10,589 nucleotides of DNA from Pleurotus ostreatus/Saccharomyces cerevisiae fusant (GCA_024196135.1 JAMQCK010001226.1:1-10589); one strand, 5' to 3'; shown: positions 1-9,299, numbered from the stretch's first letter. A program made the numbers and translations. Notes: generated by a model from the sequence alone, not told the origin.

Positions 1-768
1 ATTACCTGCTCCGTTGTGAAGTGGTCAGGAATACCATCAACGCGTGGGAGCATGAGCGGCGCGAGAGTAAGCGGACGCTCAGCGAGGATGAGTTCGCCGG
101 CTTTGATATCGCGCGTAGCGAAGACGCCGAGTCCCTTCCCTTCGCAAGGCGCAATCCGGTGCGCGATGTGAGTGGGACGCAGGATGGGATTGGGGAACCC
201 GGGCTGGGTGAAGATCAAGCGCTTGGTCGGTCCATCGAGGATAGCCTCCGTCCACGAGTCGCGGCGCTCCTTCGCGCTATGCTTCTGTAGGTCAAAGTCG
301 CGGATGGGTATGGTCGTGAAGAGCAGCGTAGTCGCAGCGTGGTCGAGCAGAGACGCGTCCATTTCGGTGATAGTTGACCTCGAGATAGTGTTTCCGGGCG
401 TGAATCCGTGCGGTTTATCTGTATATCTGGTGTCAGTCTTCAACACCAATGAATCTGTACATGCGCACCTTCTTCTCTCAGGGGATGGTATGGAGCACCC
501 ACACGCGCAGCAGGAAGAATACTACCTAAGGAGGCGTCAGTCATGATGGAGACAGCAGTCGGAAAGCTCGATTACGGAGCGAAGCACTGATTGGGCGTCT
601 ATCTCTTTGCAGTGAGCCTTCATCGTGTCCCGAAGGAGTCTCGACTGCAAGCTCGGTGAATGTTTTCTCGCGACGGTCGCACGAAGGAGACGTACCTGGA
701 CTCTCAGCACGATTCGACGCCAATGAAGTCGCCTTCGCCTTGCTACTGTTCAAGAAACCTCTCTTCAT
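1..768 (-). CDS. SET-domain protein paralog C, 5' part only (3' end outside window)
   Basis: N-terminal 201 residues of a SET-domain protein, a family that usually methylates lysines on histones or other proteins; target unknown. Inferred exons are 768-696, 644-588, 525-469 and 418 to the window edge, with introns of 51, 62 and 50 nt, all phase 1. The protein begins M-K-R-G-F-L-N and runs through a polar linker to a Gly-Phe at about residues 67-68. It then aligns closely with paralog B: T-E-M-D against T-E-L-D, L-D-H, a D-S-W motif near 117-119, and Q-P-G-F-P-N-P. The SET start is the G-K-G-L-G-V-F-A-T-R loop at about 156-165, which binds S-adenosylmethionine in this fold, followed by A-G-E-L-I-L-A-E-R-P-L. 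The N-H-S-C core and the cysteine cluster would lie beyond base 1. ATG 362 is rejected as the start because homology with B continues upstream of it. The exon chain is inferred from splice signals, phase and paralog comparison. SET assignment is firm; the small exons 2 and 3 are less so. Confidence 0.82.
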
Positions 769-1264
769 CGTCGTTGGAAAGTTCGTCGCCAGGTTTCAGT
801 CGAGGTGTTGCTCAGCCTTAAAGACCTTCAAAGAACTGGGGTGCGGATAAGAGCCGCCCGCGGTGTGATGCGATCTCACTTCTATTCGCTGTCGTTGGTC
901 GGAGACTGTGAGAGTCGCCAAACAACAACGCAAGCGAGAGAAAGCCCCTGGTCTCTCACGACCCCCAATCGATGCGCCAGAAGCGCTGTTAAGGCCGACC
1001 TAGATGCGCATTTCGCGACGAGGTGGAGGCTGCAACAGTGGAGCTGTGGGTCCCGAGTATATGGACTTATACCTCAAGATGACCTCCAAGTGCGTAGCTG
1101 TAAGAGAGCAACGTCGTGGAGGGAACTGAAGTCCGGAAATATTATTGTTGATTTGTGGCGCTTAGGCACGTGCTGTTGATTGTGACGATCACGGTTGATG
1201 TTTGGATACCAATACATATTCGGCTATAGTTCACAGATGGAAGCTCTATCAAAGGAGACAAAAG
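769..1264. other. Spacer between SET-B stop and SET-C start
   Basis: About 500 bp holding the 3' flank of SET-B and the promoter and leader of SET-C, both read on the minus strand. Only short open frames occur, and none has a recognisable domain or matches the neighbours. I see no convincing TATA box, repeat or RNA gene. Confidence 0.5.
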
Positions 1265-2817
1265 CTACTTGAGCACCATAGATACCATCGCAATGGCGAG
1301 GAGAACATCGGGATTGATGGTTTCCGGCCGCTTTGCGAGCTGCGCCAGGCGTGCATTGTACTTCGTTGCCAAGGCTTTCTTGCCCAGCCCAAGTGCCACT
1401 ATAGCAACACCTGCGTGGTTCTGTACATAATGCCTTGAGTGCTCCAGCCCCTCCTTCTCAATGAGAAGGATCTGCGAGAGGTACTGTCTCAGCTCTGCCT
1501 CAGGGTCGGCCTGCGAATCCGGCAAGCGGAATGGGACGATCTCTGAGCGGCGGGCATCCGAAGCGACGTGGTCCTCGCAAGCCTCGCAGGTGCAGTCGAT
1601 GCCGTAGGGAGCGAGATTCTTCTTGCGCTCCTCGTATGGTGCAAAGTCCGAAACGTAGGACACGCACATCTCTTCGCCGACCTTGATGTCGCGCGTGGCA
1701 TAGACAGCCATAGAGAAGGATTTAGGATCAAAGTGGTAGGTGGCGTTCGGCCGGCAGCTACGACATCGAAAGTCAGTAAGTGGTCTCATGAGCATGATGA
1801 TCGCACTCACCTATGATTAAAGCGAGATAACTCGTCGCAAACGACGGAGTATGGCCCGTCCCGCGTCTTCCTCAAGTATCTGAAGCAGGTCACCCCGAAC
1901 GAGTTGGTGCGAATACGGCCGAGTATCTCCCCGCTCCCGTCGTGTTGGTGGTTGTTCGCCAGCGCCATGAACTTCTCGTAGCGGTCGGGCAGCATCCGCT
2001 TAACGAACTGCTTCAAGTAAATCTCCCAATCGGCCATCTTCGCCAGCGTCAACTGTTGCAGGGTGAAGTGATTGGGTATGTTCGTGCTCATTGGAGGAAT
2101 GGTTGCCGGCGTCATGAGCAGCGGGCGCTCGGCAAGTATAAGCTCTCCCCCCTTGATGTTGCGCGTGGCGAAGACGCCGAGGCCTTTGTCGCCAGCGGGT
2201 GCGATGCGGTGAGCAGGGGTTGAGGGGCGCGGGACGGGTCGAGGGAATCCGGGCTGCGAGAAGATCTCGCGCTTGGTGGCAGCGTCAACGACGGCATCGC
2301 ACCACGAGTCTTGACGCTCGGCAGCTGTGTGTTGCTCGATATCTCTCCACTGCGCGGGAAATGTGGTTTGGATCGTGGTGTCGTCCGGATGGTCGAGCCT
2401 CGTTGGATCGAGCTCGGTATACTGAAGTTTCTGTGGCACGAACCCGTCCAGATTTCCTGCGTGCGCATGAGCATGAGTAGACGTCGTCCTAAAGATTACA
2501 CACCCGCTTCTTTAACAACACCATAGCTGAGCTTTATGTGCGACGGGCCATCTGTATGAAGGTCAGCATTCAAAGTTGCGTACAGAAATGCAGCGACGTG
2601 CCAATCAACTCCGAGACCGGCGTGTTCTTGTCCAGCAGATTCCAGTCGGCCATCTCGACATTGGGACCAGCACCGCTCGAGATTGCAGGTTGCTCTAGGG
2701 GCCATGTCAGTCGCAACATAATGTCGTGTGGCCATGCCACTCACTCCGAGCAAGTGGCTTGTTGTGGTCGGTGCCCTTCGGGCTTGTGGTCTTGCCTTTC
2801 AGAAATCCGCGTTTCAT
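1265..2817 (-). CDS. SET-domain protein paralog B (lysine methyltransferase-like), complete
   Basis: Probable protein-lysine methyltransferase of the fungal SET family related to SMYD proteins; substrate unknown. Exons: 2817-2745, 2694 to 2602 or 2584, 2551-2504, 2456-1811, 1757-1265, about 450-456 residues. The start ATG opens an M-K-R-G-F-L-K exon of 73 nt, the same length and phase as in SET-C, after a CT-rich leader. A 47 nt intron (2503-2457) joins into N-L-D-G-F-V. The SET domain runs from D-K-G-L-G-V-F-A-T-R (about residues 161-170) to N-H-S-C-R-P-N (about 285-291), where a 53 nt intron (1810-1758) splits the Ser codon. It continues to V-G-E-E-M-C-V-S-Y, with the expected catalytic Tyr, and a post-SET-like C-T-C-E-A-C. 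No MYND finger is visible. A roughly 100-residue helical-looking tail follows. An unspliced reading would start at GTG 2439, which is not a real start. The exon 2 donor is uncertain: a 50 nt GC-AG intron or a 32 nt GT-AG intron. Activity is inferred from intact motifs. Confidence 0.85.
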
Positions 2818-3331
2818 GTCTAGAGTCAGAGTGGCAGAGGTAGTGACGAGAGATGGAGAAAGAAGAGAGAGAGCGTGGGCAGGCTTTTCAACGAGCGGCT
2901 CATGTCACAGGTCACAAACAAACACGGCAAAAATGCAGACCAAAGGTGGCGCACACGCCCGCAGTCCTTTGGTCGTATGAAAGCCATCAATTTCATACGC
3001 ACCGCGTAGTGACGAGGTCACAAAGTCGAGCGTCCAATCATGAAAAGAGCAAGCAGAGAAACAGCCAGCCAGTCCGGTCTCGAAGATCGGGTGGCGGTGC
3101 ATACGCAGGAGGGATCCATTATTTGGCAGAGGAAAGCGAGCATTTTATCGACCGCAGGGGTTGTTTTGGCTACGTGAGATCGCAGCCAAAATGCGAGTGT
3201 CGACGCAGGTTGAAGGTTGTGAGCACGCGGAGGTCATCCGTTTCAGAGAAAAGGGGGATCATTCTCACGCTATGTACCACTACACGAGCTACCTAATTAC
3301 AGTACGGGGTCCAGCCAACACCAACACAGAC
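2818..3331 (-). promoter_or_regulatory. Spacer with CT-rich leader/promoter of SET-B
   Basis: No gene is supported in this 514 bp. Read on the minus strand, the part next to the SET-B ATG (about 2819-2880) is strongly pyrimidine-rich, as often seen around fungal transcription starts. Two copies of AGGTCACA lie at 2909-2916 and 3015-3022. The far end holds the 3' flank of SET-A. The promoter role is inferred from position and base composition. Confidence 0.45.
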
Positions 3332-4637
3332 TCAAGATACAGCCAACGACCCCAACAGAGCGCGAGAAAGCCGGTCGCTCGTCTCCTTCGCATCGGCGGC
3401 CTGGGCATGATTTCCCGTAAGGCGGAAGGCCTTTTCCAACAGCTGGTAAAGGTCCAAATATACTTTAAGCGACTCCAGGCCCTCCTTGCGGATGAGGACA
3501 ATGCGCCTCAGCGTCTCCTTCAGAACGGCAGCAGGATTGCCGGAGAAGGAACCGCCGACTTGGCTAAGCATCGTAATCTCCATGCGCCGCATGTCAGATG
3601 CTGCGGGATTTTTGCACGACTCGCAAGTGCATTCGAAGCCGTAGGATGCGAGGTCAGCCCTACGCTCATCGTAGAGCGAAGTCAGATAGCAATAGGAGAT
3701 ACAGAGCTCCTCGCCAGCTTTGATGGGACGCACAGGGCGAATGAACATGGCGAAAAGCTCGGTGTCGAAAAACGGCCTTGCGTTCGGGCGGCAACTAGGC
3801 GGAATACAGAGGTCAGCGATCGTATGTCCGAGAGATTGGAGCCTCGCATACCTATGGTTCATGCGCGAGATGTCGTCAAACACGACAAGGTAGTAGGTGC
3901 CGCCATCATCGTGAGAGCCCAAGAACTTGTACTGAGAGTGCAGGCCTAGCGCGTTCGTCCTGAAGCGGCCCTCATGTGGGCCGCTTCCGTCGCCTTCGTG
4001 GCGGTTTACCAACCCCTCGTATGCTGCCCTCCGCTCGGGAGTCATCCTGGACAAGAGCGTCTCAAAATGCCGCTCGGAGGCTATCATTCGAGCCTCCATG
4101 TACTCCTTGACCGTCGCCATCGCTGAAATTCCGTCAGGAAACTCCTCCTTGCTAATCGGGATGCCTCGAGGCGCCATGACGAGGGGACGCTCGGCGACGA
4201 TGAGATCGCCAGCCTGTAGGTCGCGCGTGGCGATCATCCCGAGGCCCTTGCCAGGCACGGGCCCTATGCGGTACGCAGGCGTCGGGTTACGCGGGAGACT
4301 GACGGGGTTGACAGCCTGAAGTACGCGCTGCGTGTCCGAATCAACAAGAGCCTCGCACCAGCCGTCGAGCGTCTCTGTCTCCGAAGGCGTCTCCTTACGC
4401 GTGGGTACGGTCATGTAGATGAGACCATGGTCGGGGGCGGGGATTATCCTATCCTTATATTGCTTACGCACGTGCTCCTTGAACACAAAACCGTCTAGAG
4501 AGGCTGACGAGCGGGTTAGCTGTGAAGCTCAAGAATGAGAAGATGAACAACGTACCGCCCTCGGTGATGGACATGGACTTATACCCCGTCCGGTTAGATG
4601 ACGCTGCTGCCTTCGCAGGCGTTGCTGTAGGAGCCAT
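3332..4637 (-). CDS. SET-domain protein paralog A (lysine methyltransferase-like), complete
   Basis: Probable protein-lysine methyltransferase, substrate unknown. Exons 4637-4556, 4503-3852 and 3794-3332 encode about 398 residues, with introns of 52 and 57 nt. The first intron is phase 1 and joins E-G to A-S-L-D-G-F-V, at the position of the matching intron in SET-B. The second splits the Ser codon of N-H-S-C-R-P-N (residues 243-249). This second intron has no in-frame stop, so genomic DNA reads through it and breaks the motif with 19 false residues. Other landmarks are G-K-G-L-G-M-I-A-T-R near 112-121, A-G-E-E-L-C-I-S-Y with the expected catalytic Tyr near 279, and C-T-C-E-S-C at 300-305, which with Cys246 would form the usual post-SET zinc site. 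The family's M-K-R-G-F-L exon is absent: the minus strand has no ATG between 4638 and 5102. The start at 4637 is therefore the nearest available one; its context ends in GGA before ATGG. SET assignment is firm and the N-terminus less so. Confidence 0.87.
3795..3851 (-). other. In-frame 57 nt intron inside the catalytic motif of SET-A
   Basis: The donor is GTATGC directly after CATAG and the acceptor is CCTAG before TTGCCGCCC, with a CTGAC branch-like site inside. Removal rebuilds N-H-S-C-R-P-N-A. SET-B has a 53 nt intron at exactly the same codon and phase. That one contains an in-frame stop, which independently supports splicing at this site. Confidence 0.9.
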
Positions 4638-5517
4638 TCCAGCAAGACCGTTGGGTATCTCTGTTTCCTCTGGTATGTGCGACAGGAGGCTGATTGGATC
4701 GGCGCTTGATTGAGTCGACCAGTAGCTGGAGGCGTCCAAATGTCGCGGACGGCGCGGAGTATGCTAGGGAGATGCTCGCACGCTCAAGCAGAGTGTCAAC
4801 TATAGAGCGCTCAACGTCAGTCGATCCTCGGGAGACCGGTTGGGAACGAGCCTAGGACGAGATCAGCAGCCAGTGTTCCGCCGAATTAGTGGATAAACTC
4901 CTGGGTATGACGGAGGTGAGGTCGAGGGGAGAGGAAAGAGTCGGGATGGTTAGATCCGGGGAGATCGCGACGAGACTGGTGGGGCAGATGAGCGATCAGG
5001 AGAAGAGCAGAAGAGCAGGAGTCGGCGCTTATGTGTGGGAGAACACCCTTCTCGTGACTCGGCGACTCGCCTACGACGAGGCGGTGATGCCGTGGCGGCG
5101 CCCATGGCTGGCAGGCGCTTCCCACAGGTGCCGCGCGGCGCGTAATGATTGCTTCCCTTGGTATCAAGACGCCACACTCTTCGTACGAGCAACGGAAATG
5201 CCAGAGAGACATGCAGTCCTACCGCGCAGTGGTGTGGTGGCGGTGGCTGTCCATGCCTATCTGCCTCCGCATCTATAGGACTTACTCGAGGCCGGTCGAA
5301 CTCGCCAGTGTATCGTGGTTCGGAAAGAACGATGTGCCGGGACAAGCCGCAATACCTTTTCTTCCGCAGTGTTCTCACGAAACTTGGTAAGTCGGTTCCA
5401 GCGCCTTGAGGGAACGGGGCTGACACTCAACTATGTAGGCCATAGAGAAATTATCTGTAGGATAAGTAGTAGCGCAGCACATATTAGACGTTATACGCAA
5501 ATGTGCACGGAGAACCA
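4638..5517. other. Spacer: SET-A 5' flank and HMG-CoA synthase 3' flank
   Basis: About 880 bp between two genes on the same strand. It should hold the HMG-CoA synthase 3' UTR at the right and the SET-A promoter at the left. The minus-strand frame continuous with SET-A exon 1 stays open to about 4767, where a TAG stops it, but offers no ATG. An additional upstream exon therefore cannot be excluded. Longer frames on both strands (about 4889-5426) have arginine/proline-rich, unconvincing translations and overlap each other, so I call no gene. Confidence 0.5.
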
Positions 5518-7145
5518 TCACGCCAGTGGCCGTCTCGCATACTGGCGCCTGTACTTGTCGTCGACCTTGTCCTGATAGTACGCGCCGGACCATATGTTAT
5601 TGACCGACCCTTCCGGCGTCAGATGTTTGGCGTTGTGATTCTTCTCGCGCAGCTGATCCGGGAACATGAGCGTCAAGTGTACAAATGTCGTCTCAGGATA
5701 TACCACTCACCTGCAGCGCGTCAACGAACTCCTGCGGCGGTACGACCTTCATCCTCGACAGCCGGTCGATGAGGTCCATCTTCTCCCGTATCAACGACGT
5801 ATCGCCGTTCACGCGAGCGGTGAAGAAGCTCGCCGCGCAGCCGCCACCAAACGCGTACATGCTGATACGCCTCCCCGAGAGATCGGCGGGAGAGACGCTG
5901 GCGATGAGCGACGCGAGGCAGCCATATAACGAGGCGGTGTACATGTTGCCCAGGCGTCGCGAGCAGGACATGCTGGGGTCGGTCTTCTTAGCGAACGACG
6001 CCTCTGACGCCGCGACGAAGGTCCTCTCCAGGTTCTTGTCGCGGAGCGACGCCTCGTAGTCAAGCGCCATGAAGTCGTACGCGGAGGGGATGTCGGCAAA
6101 CTGCGGGGCAGTGGGGTTGGCGAGGAAGTCGTTGAAAAGCGTGCGAGCGTGACCTTTGACCGCCTGCTTCCCGAAGGGACTATGAAAGAGCGCATAGTCC
6201 ACATCGGCGAGGGAGAAGGTAGACGAGGCGGCCACGGCAGGCGATGCAACCTTCCCGTCAAGTCGCTTAGCCGCCTTTGAGAGCTTCTCCCGATAGGCGG
6301 CGTACGCGGCGTCGAGAGAGGCAACGTAGGCCACGACGGTCGCTGGACCATCGACTATGGGGTACTCTGAGGCGAGGTTCGGCTTGTAAAAATCGTACAG
6401 GTTGTTCATGTAAGTACCATGGATAGCTACGAAGAGCTTCAATTCAAGCACAGCGCGGAGAAAAAGGACACGCACGTTCCAAGACTACCGGCGCATCAGG
6501 ACCAATGAGCATAGCGACAGCACCAGCACCACCAGCGGGCCGCGCAGGACCCGCGGCGTAGACAGCGATGTCGGCAGCGACGATGATCGCGTTCCGGCCA
6601 TCCCACGAGCTAGACTCGATCCAGTTGATCGAGTTGAATAGAGCGGCGGTCGATCCGTAGCACGCATTCTTCGAGTCAACGCCCTCGATGTCGAAGTTGC
6701 CGGCCTCGGCGAAGAGGTCCATGAGCGTGGTCTTCACCGACTTGGACTTGTCTATGATGGTCTCGGTGCCGACTTCGAGGCGGCCGATGGAGGTTGGGTC
6801 GATGTTGTACTTCTCGAGGAGGCCGGCGACGGCTGCATAAATTCTCGGTAAGCATAGAAGGAAAGGACGAGTAGGTACGCACCGTTCAGCGCGAGCGAGT
6901 TGATGTCCTCGCGGTCGTCGGTGAAGGCCATATATCCCTGGCCCAGACCGACGGTGTATTTTCCCTTCGACACCCCGTCGTATTCTTCGAGCTCGGCTTC
7001 AGAGACGCACTGAGTATATTTCAGAGTGATTCTAGAATGCTGAACGCATTCGAGCACGCACTCGATAGGGAAAGTAGACGTCTATAGCCAAGATGCCGAC
7101 ATCCTTGGGTCGGAAGAAGCGCTGCTCAAGCGTGGACGCAGTCAT
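5518..7145 (-). CDS. ERG13: Hydroxymethylglutaryl-CoA synthase
   Basis: Condenses acetyl-CoA with acetoacetyl-CoA to give HMG-CoA, the first committed step toward mevalonate, sterols and other isoprenoids; normally cytosolic in fungi. Exons 7145-7062, 7009-6883, 6832-6476, 6426-5711 and 5652-5518 give 472 residues (yeast about 490). Introns are 52, 50, 49 and 58 nt, and every junction restores family sequence. Landmarks: P-K-D-V-G-I-L near 13-19; [16 protein letters not shown]; the general base Glu94 in V-G-T-E-T; nucleophile Cys128 in [25 protein letters not shown]; His271 in F-H-S-P-F; G-N-M-Y-T-A-S; and a C-terminal R-R-Q-Y-A-R-R-P. The third junction gives E-P-I-H-G-T-Y-M; the alternative acceptor four codons earlier breaks the frame. 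All three catalytic residues are present, so activity is expected. There is no long C-terminal tail as in the animal enzyme and no targeting signal. Transcribed divergently from the thiolase; a CCAAT pentamer (minus strand, 7428-7424) lies about 280 bp upstream of the ATG. Confidence 0.97.
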
Positions 7146-7935
7146 GTGGAAGGCGAGGTGCAGAGGCACATGTGTGTGGGGGAGGAAAGTGTGAGATTGA
7201 TTACCAGGTTCGCTTGCTTTTGAGGCAGAGAAGATAAGAATGGCGGCCTGATGTTTTCCTTCGGTGTCATGGTACGATTCACTCGAAACGGATCCAAGAA
7301 GTCGACCTCGTACGAGTTGACGAACATCATCGTGTGGATGACCCAGAAGACGGGCCGTTCAGAGCAGAGGATGAGACCTACCGAAGATAGATGCAGCTTG
7401 ACTACCAAGACCATTGTGTCTGAATTGGGACGGTAAAGAGCATCGAAATCAGGCGATGCAGAGATGAGAAAAGCGAGGAGCGTTGGCTAGACAAGAGGCG
7501 TCACCAGTTGTCGGTACTTCACCCTAATGTTCAAGAAATATGTGCTGGAGCTCATACGACACTGAGGCAAGTAACTCATCCCTCAAGGGAAAGGGTCTCG
7601 CAGCGCGTCGTAAAAGGGTTCGTGGTAGTTCAGGCTAAGGCGAGGACGTGACATGTGACACATCTCAGGTCACACAAAAGTCGATGTTTTGCGCGAGGCA
7701 AAGTTCGCCTCGTTTCTCCACCTCTACGACCAGTGTACCAAAGACTGCGCTCTTCCCGGTCCTCTTCGACATGAAAGACTTGGCACATGCCCGCTCAGTG
7801 CAGTCCCCGAGTACCGAAACCGGCCCGAATGCGGGGTTCGCATGTGAAATCCATAACTGTTCATAACCGTCAACTCTTTGCTCGTTGGAACTTGCTCCGT
7901 ACCTTCACCTCCTCGCATATCCCAGAACTATCGTC
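7146..7935. promoter_or_regulatory. Shared divergent promoter region, HMG-CoA synthase / thiolase
   Basis: These 790 bp separate two divergent ATGs. Open frames here are short and show no homology, so I take the stretch as two promoters with their 5' UTRs. The side next to the thiolase is CT-rich (about 7710-7755 and 7893-7925), as expected for a fungal leader. A CCAAT pentamer on the minus strand sits at 7428-7424. A compact run of TGACA/GTCACA repeats lies at about 7647-7674 and includes one AGGTCACA. I recognise no sterol-response or fatty-acid-response element with confidence. Confidence 0.55.
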
Positions 7936-9299
7936 ATGTCTGCCGCACGCTCGAAGATCCTGCAGAAGAACGACAACGATGTCGTTATTGTCGCTGCGGT
8001 ACGCACGGCGATGACAAAGGTGCGCGACGCGACTACCTCTAGGTATCCTCAGCTGACGCACTGGGGTAGGCGAGGAAGGGGGGCTTCAGCAACACTCGCC
8101 CGGAAGAGCTGCTGTCGCACGTCCTGCGCGCGGTGTACAAGAACGTCAACCTGGACCCCAAGTTGATCGAGGACGTCGCGGTCGGCAACGTCCTCCCGCC
8201 GGGCGGAGGCGCTACGCAGGCGCGCATGGCCGCGCTGCACGCCGGCATCCCCAACACGACCGCCGTGAACACCGTCAACCGGCAGTGCTCGTCGGGCCTG
8301 ACCGCGGTCAACCAGATTGCGAACGAGATTCTCGCGGGGGAGATCGACATTGGCATCGGTGCGTCCCCCCACCCACGACCAGCTCCCCCTCGCTTACACC
8401 CCCCGCAGGCAGCGGCGTCGAGTCCATGACCTTTGGCTACGGCCCCGGCGCGGCGCCCGACGGCTACTCGGAGGAGGTGCTCAAGACGAAGGAGGCCGAA
8501 GACTGCCTGATCCCGATGGGCATCACGTCCGAGAACGTCGCGGCGGACTTTGGGATCGGGCGCGCGGAGCAGGACGCGTTCGCGGCGCAGTCGTTCCAGA
8601 AGGCGGCGGCGGCGCAGAAGGCGGGCAAGTTCCGCGCGGAGATCGTGCCCGTGCAGACGACGGTGATCGACCCGAAGACGGAGCAGGCGCGGCCCGTGCT
8701 CGTCGACGCGGACGACGGCATCCGCGAGGGTGTCACGCCGGAGAGCCTCGCCAAGCTCAAGCCCGCGTTCTCGAAGACGGGCACGACGCACGCGGGGAAT
8801 GCGTCGCAGGTGTCGGACGGCGCGGCGGCGGTGCTGCTCACGCGGCGCTCGGTGGCGAAGCGCCTCGGGCTCCCCGTGCTGGGCAAGTGGGTTGCGGGCG
8901 CGGTCGTCGGTGTTCCTCCGCGGATCATGGGTATTGGCCCCGCTGTCGCCATCCCCCGCGTCTTGGAGAAGACGGGGCTGACGAAGGAGGACGTTGACTT
9001 CTACGAGATTAACGAGGCCTTCGCGTCGCAAGCCGTGTACTCGATCAAGAGCATCGGCATCCCGTTTGAGAAGGTCAACAAGCACGGTGGTGCGATTGCC
9101 ATGGGTCACCCGCTTGGATGCAGTAAGTCGATTCTATTCCGTCGCTGCGAATGTGTTGTTGATGGGCACTTCAGCTGGCGCACGGCAAATCGCGACTGGC
9201 TTGAACATCGCCAAGCAGTACGGCGACAAGGTGTTTGTCACCAGCATGTGCATTGGCTCCGGCATGGGCATGGCCGCCGTTTTCGTCAGCGAGCAGTAA
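7936..9299 (+). CDS. 3-ketoacyl-CoA thiolase (acetyl-CoA C-acyltransferase, POT1/ACAA1 type)
   Basis: Cleaves 3-ketoacyl-CoA with CoA to give acetyl-CoA and a shortened acyl-CoA, the last step of beta-oxidation; the reverse reaction on acetyl-CoA makes acetoacetyl-CoA. Exons 7936-8019, 8070-8358, 8409-9122 and 9175-9299 give 403 residues, with introns of 50, 50 and 52 nt. Landmarks: D-V-V-I-V near 15-19; nucleophile Cys101 in N-R-Q-C-S-S-G; G-V-E-S-M-T; D-C-L-I-P-M-G-I-T-S-E-N-V; A-G-N-A-S-Q-V-S-D-G; N-E-A-F near 326-329; catalytic His358 in G-H-P-L-G-C-T-G-A-R; and Cys388 in C-I-G-S-G-M-G. The C-L-I-P-M-G-I-T-S-E-N and I-M-G-I-G-P blocks mark the peroxisomal 3-ketoacyl subtype rather than ERG10-type acetoacetyl-CoA thiolases. 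However, the N-terminus is short, I see no PTS2 (R/K-L-x5-H/Q-L), and the end S-E-Q is not a PTS1. No in-frame ATG precedes 7936 in the local open frame. Exon 3 is very GC-rich with strong third-position bias, suggesting high expression. It is active by motif; the compartment is unresolved. Confidence 0.96.

Noticed and set aside
360..544. ATG 362 or ATG 544 as the start of SET-C
   Set aside because: Homology to SET-B (Gly-Phe, then T-E-x-D) extends upstream of 362. ATG 544 lies inside a predicted 62 nt intron, next to its branch-like CTGAC.
541..768. Stand-alone 75-residue protein starting M-K-R-G-F-L
   Set aside because: The first 24 codons are real, but the frame continues only because a 51 nt intron has no stop. 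Spliced, it becomes the N-terminus of SET-C.
3161..3949. 262-codon plus-strand open frame
   Set aside because: Entirely antisense to SET-A exon 3, its second intron and downstream flank. The translation has no domain, while the minus strand carries clear SET motifs.
4886..5426. Overlapping open frames on both strands between SET-A and HMG-CoA synthase
   Set aside because: Low-information, Arg/Pro/Ser-rich translations that overlap each other, with no homology I recognise and no supporting splice pattern.
7142..7414. 90-codon minus-strand open frame upstream of HMG-CoA synthase
   Set aside because: Overlaps the HMG-CoA synthase start by only a few bases, in another frame, and has no recognisable content. 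It is best read as 5' UTR or promoter.
7146..7935. Sterol-response or fatty-acid-response elements in the divergent promoter
   Set aside because: I looked for SRE-like and CCTCGG-like words and found no match good enough to call.
8039..9109. 356-codon minus-strand open frame across the thiolase
   Set aside because: Arg-rich mirror of a GC-biased coding exon. The plus strand encodes an unmistakable thiolase, so this is a codon-bias shadow.
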